Below are positions 48,089 through 57,496 of a stretch of 64,000 nucleotides of DNA, one piece after another. The notes under the pieces were generated by a model. It saw nothing but the letters and a program-made list of their open reading frames with translations, made no database searches and was not told where the DNA came from. Positions within the stretch are counted from its first letter, which is position 1. Each line of letters starts with the position of its first letter. This stretch comes from Peribacillus frigoritolerans (GTDB lineage Bacteria > Bacillota > Bacilli > Bacillales > DSM-1321): the NCBI GenBank assembly GCA_030562215.1, contig JAUPFL010000001.1:1538501-1602500 (forward strand), read 5' to 3'. A program made the position numbers and the translations under genes.

Positions 48089-49233
48089 ATGAAATTTGGA
48101 ATCTTTGCAAATCTTGCAGGACAGGGAAGACATGATGAGTATCATAAAGTGCTGGATGAAGCCCGTGAGCAAGCTATTTATTGTGATGAAAATGGTTATG
48201 ATTCGATTTGGTATACCGAACACCACTTTGGTCATGAAGGAAATGAATTGATTTCCAACCCGATCTTAATGGGGGCTGATATTGCTGCACGGACAAAGAA
48301 CATCCGAATTGGACAAGCTGCGAATGTCGCCACTTTCTGGCATCCACTGCGTTTGGCGGAAGACATAGCAATGCTTGATCAGTTAAGCAAAGGACGTGTG
48401 GAGGTTGGTCTGGCACGTGGATTATACGGACGGGAAGCGGCTAATTTAAACACTTTGGCAGATCCAGCAAATCAAGAACAAAACCGTGCACTGTTTGAAG
48501 AAACATTGGAAATTCTAAAAAGGCTTGGTCAAACCGTTTCTTTTCACATCAAGGTGACATCTATCAATTTCCTCCTAAAGGTTTAAAGTGGAGTCACCCT
48601 ATGAGCCCGTCGACTTCGGAATTTATGGATATGGAAAAAGGCGAGATCGATAAAATATCCCTAATGCCCAGACCTTACCAACAATCACTCCCGCTGTGGC
48701 AAGTAATTGATTCACCGCGTTCTATTGAATGGGCAGCGGAGAACGATATACAAGGAATGTTTTGGATGCCGACCGTCAAGGAGTTAAAAGGCCGTTTTGA
48801 ACTGTACCGTGAAAGGGCTTCCAAATCCAGAGGCTATGAAGTGCCACTTGGTCAGGGGATTGCTTTAGTGCGTGATGTATATGTAGCGGAAACGATGGAA
48901 CAGGCCCGTCAAGATGCGGCAGAAGCTGTATTGAACAATTATCGCTGGATTTGTCACTGGAGAGGGCTTAGCAACCTGATGGATCCGGGCGAAAAAGTAA
49001 AAGAAGGACAGGAATTGAACTATGAATTCTTACATCCAAGAAATTTATTGTTTGGTACACCTGACTATGTAGCTGAGAAAATTCAAGAATTGAAGGAAGA
49101 ACTGAATTTAGAAACATTACTGCTTTGGGTGAACCATAATGGTTTGCCACATGAAAAAATGATGAAAAGTTTAAAATTGTTCACGGAAGAAGTCATGCCA
49201 AGATTCACAGAAACTAAATTGGGGGTAATGTAA
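48089..49233 (+). CDS. LLM-class flavin-dependent monooxygenase, frameshifted
   Basis: Bacterial-luciferase-like TIM barrel using reduced FMN and oxygen. MKFGIFANLAGQGRHDEYHK, YDSIWYTEHHFGHEGNELIS, DQLSKGRVEVGLARGLYGRE and the C-terminal LFGTPDYVAEKIQELKEEL are present. The frame breaks in the A run near 48518-48522; restored KAWSNRFFSHQGDIYQFPPK follows. ATG 48089 has GAGGGGG nine bases upstream. Probably the first ring- or C-N-attacking enzyme of the pathway, fed by the FMN reductase at 52164. Confidence 0.9.
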
Positions 49234-49812
49234 ATGTTAGATATTCGTAAAGTGTATACAGCTATTGAAGAAACACGTATTGAGGGCGGTAAAAAAGTAG
49301 AGAATCCCATCAAGATGATAACAACTATGGCCGTTATCAAAAACCCATGGGCTGGCAGAGGGTATGTAGAAAATTTAAAACCGGAAATTGATGAATTTGC
49401 ACCGCAAATTGGCGAACTATTAGTTGCTGAATTATTTAAGCACATTGATTCGGCTGATGACGTCGAAGCATTCGGCAAGGCAGCTGTCGTGGGAGTTGAT
49501 GGGGAAGTTGAACATGCATCAGCCTTTATCCATACTTTGAAATTCGGTAACAAGTTCCGGGACGCCGTGAAAGGAACGAGTATCTTAAGCTTTACTAATA
49601 AGCGTGGTGGCGCTGGATCTGCAGTGCTTATACCGATGGTACATAAGACAGATGAGTCTGAACGCTCTCATTTCATTACATTTGAAGCTTCTATACCTGA
49701 TGCACCAAGGGCCGATGAGATCGTTGTTGCCATTGGGGCTTCTACAGGAGGACGTCCTCATCCGAGAACAGGAAACAGGCATCAAGATATGGTTGAAATG
49801 GGGCTGGTATAA
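49234..49812 (+). CDS. DUF1185 (AA_synth) family protein
   Basis: Intact 192-residue protein of the family annotated amino acid synthesis. Recognisable parts are MITTMAVIKNPWAGRGYVEN, AAVVGVDGEVEHASAFIHTL and the Gly-rich GASTGGRPHPRTGNRHQDM near the C-terminus. The biochemical function of the family is not established; it often accompanies flavin monooxygenases and amidohydrolases. ATG overlaps nothing and lies immediately after the monooxygenase stop. Confidence 0.85.
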   Translation: MLDIRKVYTAIEETRIEGGKKVENPIKMITTMAVIKNPWAGRGYVENLKPEIDEFAPQIGELLVAELFKHIDSADDVEAFGKAAVVGVDGEVEHASAFIHTLKFGNKFRDAVKGTSILSFTNKRGGAGSAVLIPMVHKTDESERSHFITFEASIPDAPRADEIVVAIGASTGGRPHPRTGNRHQDMVEMGLV

Positions 49813-50624
49813 TGCCAACTACTTTGCATGGAAAAGATTCGCTACATTATGAAGAGAAAGGGATTGGTCAATCGCTTATCTTTATTCATGGTGTTGGTCT
49901 TGATCTTACGATGTGGGAAAAACAAGTTGAAGATTTGTCGAAACATTTCCGTGTTATCGTATACGACATGGTTGGGCACGGAGGATCTGGGCATCCTCCG
50001 GGTCCTTATTCCCTTTCACAGTTTGTGGAGCAGTTAGCAGAACTAATGAATCACTTACGGATTGAAAGAAGTCATATTATTGGTTTCTCCATGGGTGGTA
50101 TGGTCGCTCAGGCATTTGCATTAAAATATCCGGATAAAGTGAAAACGCTAACAATCATGAACGCAGTGGCCAATCGGACGAAGGAACAGAGGAAGGCCGT
50201 TTTAAAAAGGGTTGAAGAAGTGAAAAGAACTGGACCTTTGGCAACAATTGAACCAGCAATTAAACGCTGGTTTAATCTTGAATTCATGAATTTACAGGAA
50301 GAAAACGTCAGTAAGATCCGGGAAAGGCTTCAGACAAACGATGCTGCTTCATATTTAGCGGCCTATACACTTTTTGCAACTGCGGATGAAGAGTTGTGGC
50401 CACAGATCCACCAGATTAATATACCGACCCAAATTATAACCGGGGAGCATGATGTAGGTTCAAATCCGGAAATGGCGAGACAAATGCATGAAAAGATTGT
50501 GGATTCAGAACTAATGATAGTACCTAATATGAGGCATATGCTGCCGATTGAAGGAGCCAAAATAGTGAACGGAGCTATTAGGTCGTTTATTGAAAGACAA
50601 AAGCAAAGGGGTGACTCGATGTGA
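49812..50624 (+). CDS. Alpha/beta hydrolase (enol-lactonase or RutD-like)
   Basis: Intact 270-residue hydrolase. LIFIHGVGLDLTMWEKQVED (oxyanion), Ser in IGFSMGGMVAQAFA, Asp in ITGEHDVGSNPEM and His in PNMRHMLPIEGA form the triad. Its ATG overlaps the DUF1185 stop (TAATG) and its stop overlaps the next gene. It probably hydrolyses an amide, lactone or carbamate formed by the monooxygenase. Confidence 0.9.
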   Translation: MPTTLHGKDSLHYEEKGIGQSLIFIHGVGLDLTMWEKQVEDLSKHFRVIVYDMVGHGGSGHPPGPYSLSQFVEQLAELMNHLRIERSHIIGFSMGGMVAQAFALKYPDKVKTLTIMNAVANRTKEQRKAVLKRVEEVKRTGPLATIEPAIKRWFNLEFMNLQEENVSKIRERLQTNDAASYLAAYTLFATADEELWPQIHQINIPTQIITGEHDVGSNPEMARQMHEKIVDSELMIVPNMRHMLPIEGAKIVNGAIRSFIERQKQRGDSM

Positions 50625-52104
50625 AAGAGCTTAAGAAATATCAGATGTATATAAACGGAGAATGGGTAGAATCATCAAGTGGTGAATATTTCGATAGTTA
50701 TAACCCTGCAACCGAAGAAGCTTGGTGTCAAGTCGCCAAAGGGAATGCTGAAGATGTTAATCGTGCCGTTCAATCTGCGCATAATGCATTCTTGCATTCA
50801 GGATGGACTGATATGACATTTACAGAGCGGGGCCGTCTGGTTAGAAAGCTTGGAGAACTGATCGCCATTCACTCTGAAGATCTTGCAAAAGTCGAATCCC
50901 TGGATAATGGAAAATTAATACGCGAAATGCGTGGTCAGGTAAAATATTTACCTGAATTTTTCTATTACTATGCAGGACTGGCAGATAAAATCCATGGTCA
51001 AACCTTACCAATTGATAAAAAAGATATGTTTGCTTTTACATCCAAAGAGCCGCTGGGGGTTGTAGCCGCCATTACTCCTTGGAATTCCCCTCTTTATTTA
51101 ACAACCTTGAAGCTTGCTCCTGCACTTATAGCAGGAAATACTATAGTCATTAAACCTTCAGAAATGACTTCGGCATCACTATTGGAACTGGTGAAACTGG
51201 TTGAAGAAGCTGGTTTTCCACCTGGTGTAGTCAATGTAGTTACCGGCTTTGGAACTCCTGTAGGCGATACACTCACCTCCCATCCTCTTGTAAGGCGTGT
51301 GGCCTTTACGGGAGGTTCAGAATCAGCACGGCATATTGTTCGTAATTCGGCTCAAAATTTTGCACAGGTATCACTTGAACTTGGAGGAAATCACCCAATA
51401 TCGTGTTTGAGGATGCCAATCCGGATAATGCCGCGATGGGAATCATAGCGGGTATATTTGGTGCTTCAGGACAAAGTTGTGTGGCTGGTTCGCGTGCACT
51501 TTTACATGTCGATATTTACGATGAAGTGATGCAAAAGCTCGTGGACCGAGTATCGAAAATCAAGATTGGTGATCCTTTTCAAGATGATACAGAAATGGGA
51601 CCGCTGGCAACGCAAGCACAATTGGAGCGTGTCCAAAAATACGTAGCTATAGGGTTAGATGAAGGTGGAAAGCTTGTTTGCGGAGGTAAAAAGCCTGAAT
51701 ATTTAGATAAAGGCTGGTATTTTGAGCCCACGATCTTCGAGCATCACGATAACAATTCCCGTATTACTAAAGAAGAAATATTTGGTCCTGTGTTAAGTGT
51801 TATCCCTTTTAAAAATGAAGAAGAGGTTATTCAATTAGCAAACAGTACTGATTACGGATTGGCAGCTGGAATTTGGGTGAGTGATATTGCAAAAGCTCAT
51901 CGAGTCGCGAAAGCTATACGTGCTGGAATCGTTTGGGTGAATACCTATCGAAGTATTTCACCAATTGCTGCAATCGGCGGATCTGGCCTAAGCGGTTATG
52001 GAAGAGAAGGCGGTTATGAAGCGATTCATGAATATATGCAAGATAAAGTGGTTTGGATCAATACATCATCTGAACCGATTCCTGATCCTTTCATAATGAG
52101 GTAG
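50621..52104 (+). CDS. Aldehyde dehydrogenase 1, frameshifted
   Basis: NAD(P)-dependent aldehyde dehydrogenase of about 494 residues. The Asn/Lys motif ITPWNSPLYLTTLKLAPALI, Glu in VSLELGGKSPNIVFEDAN and catalytic Cys in IFGASGQSCVAGSRAL are present. The frame breaks at 51388-51390 (AAA lacking one A), within LGGKSP. Start GTG 50621, overlapping the hydrolase stop, with AAAGGGGTG upstream. Likely oxidises an aldehyde released by ring cleavage. Confidence 0.92.
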
Positions 52105-52163
52105 TGGAAATATTGAAGGGCAGACGCTTTTTATTGAAGGGATTTAATAAGGAGGAATAGTGA

Positions 52164-52724
52164 ATGAAATTATTGGGGATTTCAGGAACGATAATAGGAA
52201 CAAAGACGAAGGTCGTTATTGAAAAGGTTTTGGAGGAAGTGAAGAATAACCATCCTGATATCGAAGTCGAATTGCTTGATTTGAAAAAGTATGATGTTCA
52301 ATTTTGTGATGGCCGTAATCCGTCAACATACACTGGAGATACGAAAAAAGTAATTGATATTGTTACCTCGGCAGACTTTTATATTATAGGAACACCAATA
52401 TTCCAAGGGTCGATTACTGGAGCTCTTAAAAACTTATTTGACTTAATTTCCCCGAAGGATTTTCGTAATAAAGTAATGGGTCTTGTGGCTACAGGTGGGA
52501 CCTACCAGCATTATTTAGTCATTGAAAATCAGCTGAAACCTATAGCCAGCTATTTCCGTGCATTTGTTGCGCCTGGCTCTGTTTATGCCCATAACGATCA
52601 TTTCAATCCACAAAATGAACTGGTTGATGAGGAAGTTTTGGAACGTATTTCAATGCTGGGTGAAGAAGTCGTGTTTATGCAAAAAGCACTGAAAAGTACT
52701 AAACCAGAGCACCAACTAAGCTAA
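52164..52724 (+). CDS. NADPH-dependent FMN reductase
   Basis: Intact 186-residue flavodoxin-like protein. MKLLGISGTIIGTKTKVVIE carries the flavin phosphate loop, and FYIIGTPIFQGSITGALKNL and MGLVATGGTYQHYLVIENQL are characteristic. It would provide FMNH2 to the luciferase-like monooxygenase. AAGGAGG precedes the ATG. Confidence 0.9.
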   Translation: MKLLGISGTIIGTKTKVVIEKVLEEVKNNHPDIEVELLDLKKYDVQFCDGRNPSTYTGDTKKVIDIVTSADFYIIGTPIFQGSITGALKNLFDLISPKDFRNKVMGLVATGGTYQHYLVIENQLKPIASYFRAFVAPGSVYAHNDHFNPQNELVDEEVLERISMLGEEVVFMQKALKSTKPEHQLS

Positions 52725-52825
52725 AAGATAGTAAATTTACCAAAATGAAAAAACTCCAGCTGATAAATCGTTTTGGAATTGAGTACATTTCAATTAGCAG
52801 GGCTTAGTAGCAAGGAGGGGACAAA

Positions 52826-53134
52826 TTGCTATTAGATGTAGAAGAGATAATAAACTTAACTGATTTATCCTTTATTAAGGTTTGTAATGAACAGTATGGG
52901 ATTAATAGAGGGGTTTATAATACCATTGATGCTTGGTTTTATAAGCAAGGAATTAGTAACATTCTAGAACGGCGCAATAGTATATTATATTTTCTTGAAT
53001 TTATTAAGCGGAATTCCGAGAGTGGAAATAACCACTGTAAATTTGGTCACGGTGGCTTAACGACAAAATTAGAAGAGTATTATTTTCAAGGGTGGAATCG
53101 ACTGTTTCAAAAATTGCCTCTAATCTTTAGATGA
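52826..53134 (+). CDS. Unidentified 102-residue protein
   Basis: TTG start with AAGGAGGGG six bases upstream, so translation is credible. It reads LLDVEEIINLTDLSFIKVCN in the first third and NHCKFGHGGLTTKLEEYYFQ near the end. No family recognised. It has one Cys-Lys-Phe-Gly-His motif but no clear cofactor site. The abrupt Arg end may itself be a frameshift product. Position inside the catabolic operon suggests a pathway role. Confidence 0.5.
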   Translation: MLLDVEEIINLTDLSFIKVCNEQYGINRGVYNTIDAWFYKQGISNILERRNSILYFLEFIKRNSESGNNHCKFGHGGLTTKLEEYYFQGWNRLFQKLPLIFR

Positions 53135-53167
53135 AGCACATACAAAGAGTGAAGGGTGGCTGAGAAT

Positions 53168-54609
53168 GTGAATATCATAGATAAAGTGAAAAAAAACATT
53201 TACTAATTAAAGGGGAATGGGTGGAGGCGAAGGAGTATAGTTCGCTTCGATCTCCTTATTCTGGAGAAGTCATAGCTGAAATCCCCCTGGCCACAGACGA
53301 AGAAACCGACCAAGCTATTGAAGCGGCGCAAAAAGCTTCTAAGGTGATGGCAAAAATGCCTGCCCATAAACGTGCGAAAATCCTGGAAACATTGGCCGAT
53401 CTTCTTGAGGAACGCGCGGATGAAGCCGCTCAAATCATATCTATTGAATCAGCAAAGCCAGTTACAACCGCTAAGGGCGAAGTTGCGCGAACAATTGAAA
53501 CCTATAAGTTTGCCGCTGAAGAAGCGAAACGAATTCATGGTGAAACGCTTTCGCTGGATGCCGCCCAAGGCGGCGAAAACCGACTCGGTTACACTGTACG
53601 TGAACCAATTGGAGTGATTGGGGCCATTACACCTTTCAATTTCCCCATGAATCTGGTCGCTCATAAAGTAGGTCCTGCCATCGCCGCAGGAAATACAATT
53701 GTATTAAAGCCAGCAAGCCAAACACCTCTATCCTCCCTGTTCCTCGGAGAATTATTACAGGAAGCCGGATTGCCTGCAGGAGCATTAAATGTGGTCACGG
53801 GTGGAGGCAGAGTGGTTGGAGACAAGTTGGTCACTGATTCTAGAGTAAATATGATTACTTTTACCGGGAGCCCAGGAGTCGGTATTGGTATCCGCAATAA
53901 AGCCGGATTGAAACGAGTGACGCTGGAGCTGGGATCCAATGCAGCTGTCATCATTGACCGAGGTGTGGATATCGATAAGATTATATCCCGTTGTGTGACC
54001 GGAGCATTTTCCAACCAGGGACAAGTATGTATTTCTTTGCAAAGGATTTATGCTCATGAGGAAATTTACGATTGCTTTGTTGAAAAGTTTATAGAAGCAA
54101 CGAAGCTATTAAAATTAGGTGATCCGCTTGATCCAGAAACGGATGTTTCCGCTTTAATCTCCCCTAATGATGTTGAAAGAACCCTCAATTGGATTGATGA
54201 GGCGAAACAAGGTGGTGCCAAGATTGCAACAGGTGGAATCGCGGAAGGCAATATCCTTCATCCGACCGTCATCTTGGATGCTGATGCCCACACAAAGGTA
54301 TCTTGTCAAGAAGTGTTCGCCCCAATCGTTTTGATTAACAAGATTCAATCAGTAGAACAAGCAATTGATTTGGTGAATGATTCAACTTATGGCCTGCAAG
54401 CAGGGATTTATACGAACGATGTATATACAGCACTGGATGCAGCAGAAAATTTACAAGTTGGCGGAGTCATGATCAACGACATTCCGACATTCCGTGTGGA
54501 TAATATGCCGTACGGTGGAGTGAAGGAAAGTGGAACTGGCCGTGAAGGATTAAAATATGCAGTTGAAGAGATGACAGAAATGAAGCTGGTTGTCTGGAAC
54601 CGAAATTAG
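53168..54609 (+). CDS. Aldehyde dehydrogenase 2, N-terminal frameshift
   Basis: Second aldehyde dehydrogenase, about 480 residues, closer to succinate-semialdehyde or glyceraldehyde-type enzymes. Start GTG 53168 (AGGGTGG nine bases upstream); the A run at 53189-53196 breaks the frame and restored sequence reads HLLIKGEWVEAKEYSSLRSP. ITPFNFPMNLVAHKVGPAIA, LELGSNAAVII and catalytic Cys in NQGQVCISLQRIYA are intact. Two different dehydrogenases suggest two aldehyde intermediates. Confidence 0.9.
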
Positions 54610-54622
54610 GGAGTGGAAAAGC

Positions 54623-54877
54623 ATGGCTTATTATGCAGCAATGTTACATATGATTGATGCTGAAAAAAATATAGAAGTGCGTCCACATCATATCGAGTAT
54701 TTAAACGAACTTGATCGTAAAGGGAAGGTTTTTGCAAGAGGGCCTTTTGCGGATGGCTCAGGCGGTTTAGTTGTCTATATTGCAGACACATTTAAAGAAG
54801 CACTCTCATTAGCGGAAAATGATCCCCACGTTGTACATAAAGTTCGGAGACTGGAATTAAAAGAGTGGAACATTTAA
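54623..54877 (+). CDS. YciI-like protein
   Basis: Intact 84-residue ferredoxin-fold protein. The family signature is AAMLHMIDAEKNIEVRPHHI, with the conserved His, and GPFADGSGGLVVYIADTFKE. ATG 54623 follows GGGAGTGG. YciI-like proteins act as small hydrolases or dehalogenases (MLI group) in some aromatic pathways. Last gene of the operon. Confidence 0.85.
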   Translation: MAYYAAMLHMIDAEKNIEVRPHHIEYLNELDRKGKVFARGPFADGSGGLVVYIADTFKEALSLAENDPHVVHKVRRLELKEWNI

Positions 54878-54955
54878 TAACGAAACGTTATAAGTGCGTG
54901 TCAATGCAATGAATATATATCGGGAGCTGGAGACAGTTCCTTCATTAATAGGATG

Positions 54956-54978
54956 GGTTGCCGAGGCAACCTTTTTTT
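54956..54978 (+). terminator. Terminator of the catabolic operon
   Basis: GGTTGCC pairs with GGCAACC, followed by seven T. Confidence 0.8.
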
Positions 54979-55136
54979 ATGTGCAAAATTCGATAACGAA
55001 AAGATAAAGTACAAACAAAAATGAGTAACGATACCCTTACTACCTTTTGATAACTGCCATTGTGAAAGCATTAGTGAAAAAGGTTCAAGGAGTGAAATAT
55101 AAAAATGCTTCGTGTAATCAAACAAGCGGTGATTTT

Positions 55137-55164
55137 AAAAGCCTTGTCTATACAAGGCTTTTTT
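55137..55164 (+). terminator. Strong hairpin terminator
   Basis: AAAAGCCTTGT pairs with ACAAGGCTTTT, followed by T. No gene ends just before it, so it may serve a short unrecognised transcript. Confidence 0.65.
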
Positions 55165-55498
55165 GAATTAAGTTCAATTATGTGATGGGAGGATGGCTTA
55201 TTAAGTTGAAAAATTATAGAATTGAGTAACTGCTTAACTGGCTAGCCAAGAGTCCGGAAGCACTTGCTTTGATGAGGCTTGGGAGACAGTCGGCGGAAAG
55301 GGAGCGGATTTCTGAACTCAACTGGGACTTTTTGTTTTTTACTTCTGCAGCAGTTCCATAAAAATTAAAATGATACTCTTGATATATCAAGGTTTTTTTC
55401 GGTGTCACTCATAAGTTGCATAGTAATGCGCTTATTACTATCTTTACTTTGCACAATTCACTCACAATACTAGGAGTAGGAAAGGCGATGAACTCATT

Positions 55499-55950
55499 AT
55501 GATTTTTAGCGAACGGTTAAAAAAAGAACGGGAAAAAGAAAATGGTCACAAAATGATCTTGCAGAGAAGATTCATGTGAGTCGCCAATCTGTGTCCAAAT
55601 GGGAAACGGGAAAAAATTACCCAAGTATTGAAGTACTCATTAATTTAAGTGATTTATTTCAAATTACGGTGGATGAATTATTAAGGAGTGACGAGGAATT
55701 GAAAGAAAAAATAATACGGGAAAGTAAGCAGTTAGCATTTCCAAAAAGGAAAATGTTTTTTGATATCTTGTTAATGATAGGAGCATTTTTGTTAGTGTCT
55801 AAATTAATCATTTTTGGTCTTAACAAATTTGCAGGCACCGAAATTACAATTTTAAAAAGTATGCCAGTTGTATCTAATTTTTTACCATTAGCTTTGATGG
55901 TTATTGGCGGTATTGGTTCAGATTATTTGAAAGATAAATATGTAGATTGA
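55499..55950 (+). CDS. XRE family regulator with membrane tail, frameshifted
   Basis: The N-terminal HTH, restored as WSQNDLAEKIHVSRQSVSKW followed by ETGKNYPSIEVLINLSDLF, is a classic Cro/C1 domain. Two hydrophobic segments follow (ILLMIGAFLLVSKLIIFGLN and NFLPLALMVIGGIG), so the protein is membrane-anchored. The A run at 55533-55542 shifts the frame. About 150 residues. A membrane-tethered regulator could sense envelope or antibiotic stress. Confidence 0.85.
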
Positions 55951-56043
55951 AAAAACTCTGCCTATAAAACTGTATAGTGAATCACAAAGGGGAATCTTTT
56001 TATTTGGGGCATGATAACCTTTTGGTGAAACTTGATCATAAAT

Positions 56044-56074
56044 GAACAGAACCTTTGAACTTCAGGTTCTGTTC
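56044..56074. terminator. Bidirectional terminator
   Basis: GAACAGAACCT pairs with AGGTTCTGTTC between the convergent XRE regulator and the minus-strand gene. Confidence 0.8.
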
Positions 56075-56081
56075 CTATTTC

Positions 56082-56441
56082 TTATTTGAACTTTTGCACT
56101 TCTTCTTGTCCCTCGAATTTGTTATCTTTCAATATGCCAATTTCTTCAATATGATTTCGTGCCGTTTCATCCCCTAATTTATAAATTAGGGCATAAAGCC
56201 TTTTCATGGCTGCATCGTATTTATCATTTGCCCGGTCATGATGATAGAGAAGGTAAGGCACATGTGATCGGGCATATGCCTCCAGGTCATCTGTCCGGTG
56301 TTCCTCCAAGCATTGTTTCAATTTTGCAAGTTCCTCATCAGTTGCGTGTACAGTGAAGCTCGGATTCTCTTCAAGTTTTTGTCCGAGTACGTCGCCGCTT
56401 ACCAAATCGACATGATAGGTCTGTTTTTCCTGCATCATTCT
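56082..56441 (-). CDS. Conserved hypothetical protein
   Basis: Intact protein of about 119 residues starting at ATG-ATG with AAAGGGTG upstream; the longer frame start has no ribosome site. VDLVSGDVLGQKLEENPSFT and ARSHVPYLLYHHDRANDKYD are the notable parts, followed by helical sequence. It lacks membrane segments. I recognise a Bacillus-type conserved protein but cannot name the family or function. Confidence 0.65.
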   Translation of the reverse strand, partial: RMMQEKQTYHVDLVSGDVLGQKLEENPSFTVHATDEELAKLKQCLEEHRTDDLEAYARSHVPYLLYHHDRANDKYDAAMKRLYALIYKLGDETARNHIEEIGILKDNKFEGQEEVQKFK

Positions 56442-56612
56442 GCACATCACCCTTTCAAGTGTTTGTCTATTCAGTACCACTATTTGTAAAAAGTTAATCA
56501 TGAAAGTAAACATTTCCTTAATGAAAAAGATAGGAAATAGAGGTATCGGATTCCTTATTAAATGGTTTAAGATGGATTTACAGAATAATATGTAAAATTG
56601 AGGAGTGATATA

Positions 56613-57307
56613 GTGAAGAGGTCAATCATGGTCATTTTTTTTGTGTTGATTGCTTCAGGCTGCGTAACAAGGAATTATGATTCCAATATGGATTTAGGGA
56701 AAAGTCAGTTGAATGAGGAAAATTATTTAGAAGCCCACGAGGCTTTTCAATTAGCTTATAAAGAAGCAAAAACACCCGAATCAAGGGAATTAATGGATCT
56801 TTCAGGTTTGCTGGCGAGTGGAATGAAGAAATACGATGAACAGGATTTTGATTCGGCCAAAAGAGATTTTGAAGAAGCAGTCGCATATAAAGCAAAATAC
56901 CGGGAAGGTAAACAAATGGTTTCAAAGGCGGTGGAAATGCACCCGGTATCAGACTCCGCCACGATAGAAGCAGTAGTGGGAAATGATGATGTGAAACCGG
57001 CGGAGGAAACAACTGAAGACGGATCCAAAGCAGAAGAGGGGCGGCAACGGATACAAAAAGTAAAGAAGTAAGCAAGGATTCGGATAGTACATTAAGTAAA
57101 TCTCAGGCGGAGAAGCTTGTGAAGGATTACGTGGATATGGAAAACTTTTCGCATTTGCAAATCGAATATGATCATGATGCCGAAAAGGGAGATTATATTT
57201 TTCATGTTTTCGAGGCAGATGAACCTAGTCAGAAAAGCGGCCACAAAACCACTTGGGGCTGGTATGGCGTGAATAAGGAGACCAAAGAAGTTTATGAAGT
57301 CATGTAA
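56613..57307 (+). CDS. Lipoprotein with TPR-like region, frameshifted
   Basis: GTG start (TTGAGGAGTG upstream). Signal peptide with lipobox LIASGCVTRN gives a lipid-anchored protein. YLEAHEAFQLAYKEAKTPES and DFDSAKRDFEEAVAYKAKYR resemble tetratricopeptide helices. An acidic, probably disordered linker follows, then a compact C-terminal domain (YVDMENFSHLQIEYDHDAEK, TTWGWYGVNKETKEVYEVM). The frame breaks in the G run at 57038-57041. Function unknown; a surface-associated folding or assembly role is possible. Confidence 0.7.
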
Positions 57308-57329
57308 GGATAACTGAATGGTCGAATTG

Positions 57330-57352
57330 AAGGCCCCGGTTGTGGCCTTTTA
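57330..57352 (+). terminator. Terminator after the lipoprotein gene
   Basis: AAGGCC pairs with GGCCTT around CCGGTTGT, then TTT. Confidence 0.65.
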
Positions 57353-57496
57353 TTTTGTTGCGCGACAAAATGCAGGATTCGATAAAAATTTATAATTTTT
57401 TTAAAAAGGTAGCCTATTTCTTTATTTCTTAAGAATTTTTTAATATTTCCTGTTTATGATTGAGCCAAGTAAAGGACAATCATAGGAGGGATAAAG

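Larger units (their letters stand above)
54878..55498. other. Intergenic region with two terminators
   Basis: No intact gene. Hairpin terminators lie at 54956 and 55137. An open frame at 55230-55364 (LNWLAKSPEALALMRLGRQS) lacks a start and may be a gene remnant. Confidence 0.45.

Noticed and set aside
55230-55364. Open frame LNWLAKSPEALALMRLGRQS
   Set aside because: It reads protein-like but has no start or ribosome site and no recognised family; only noted as a possible remnant.
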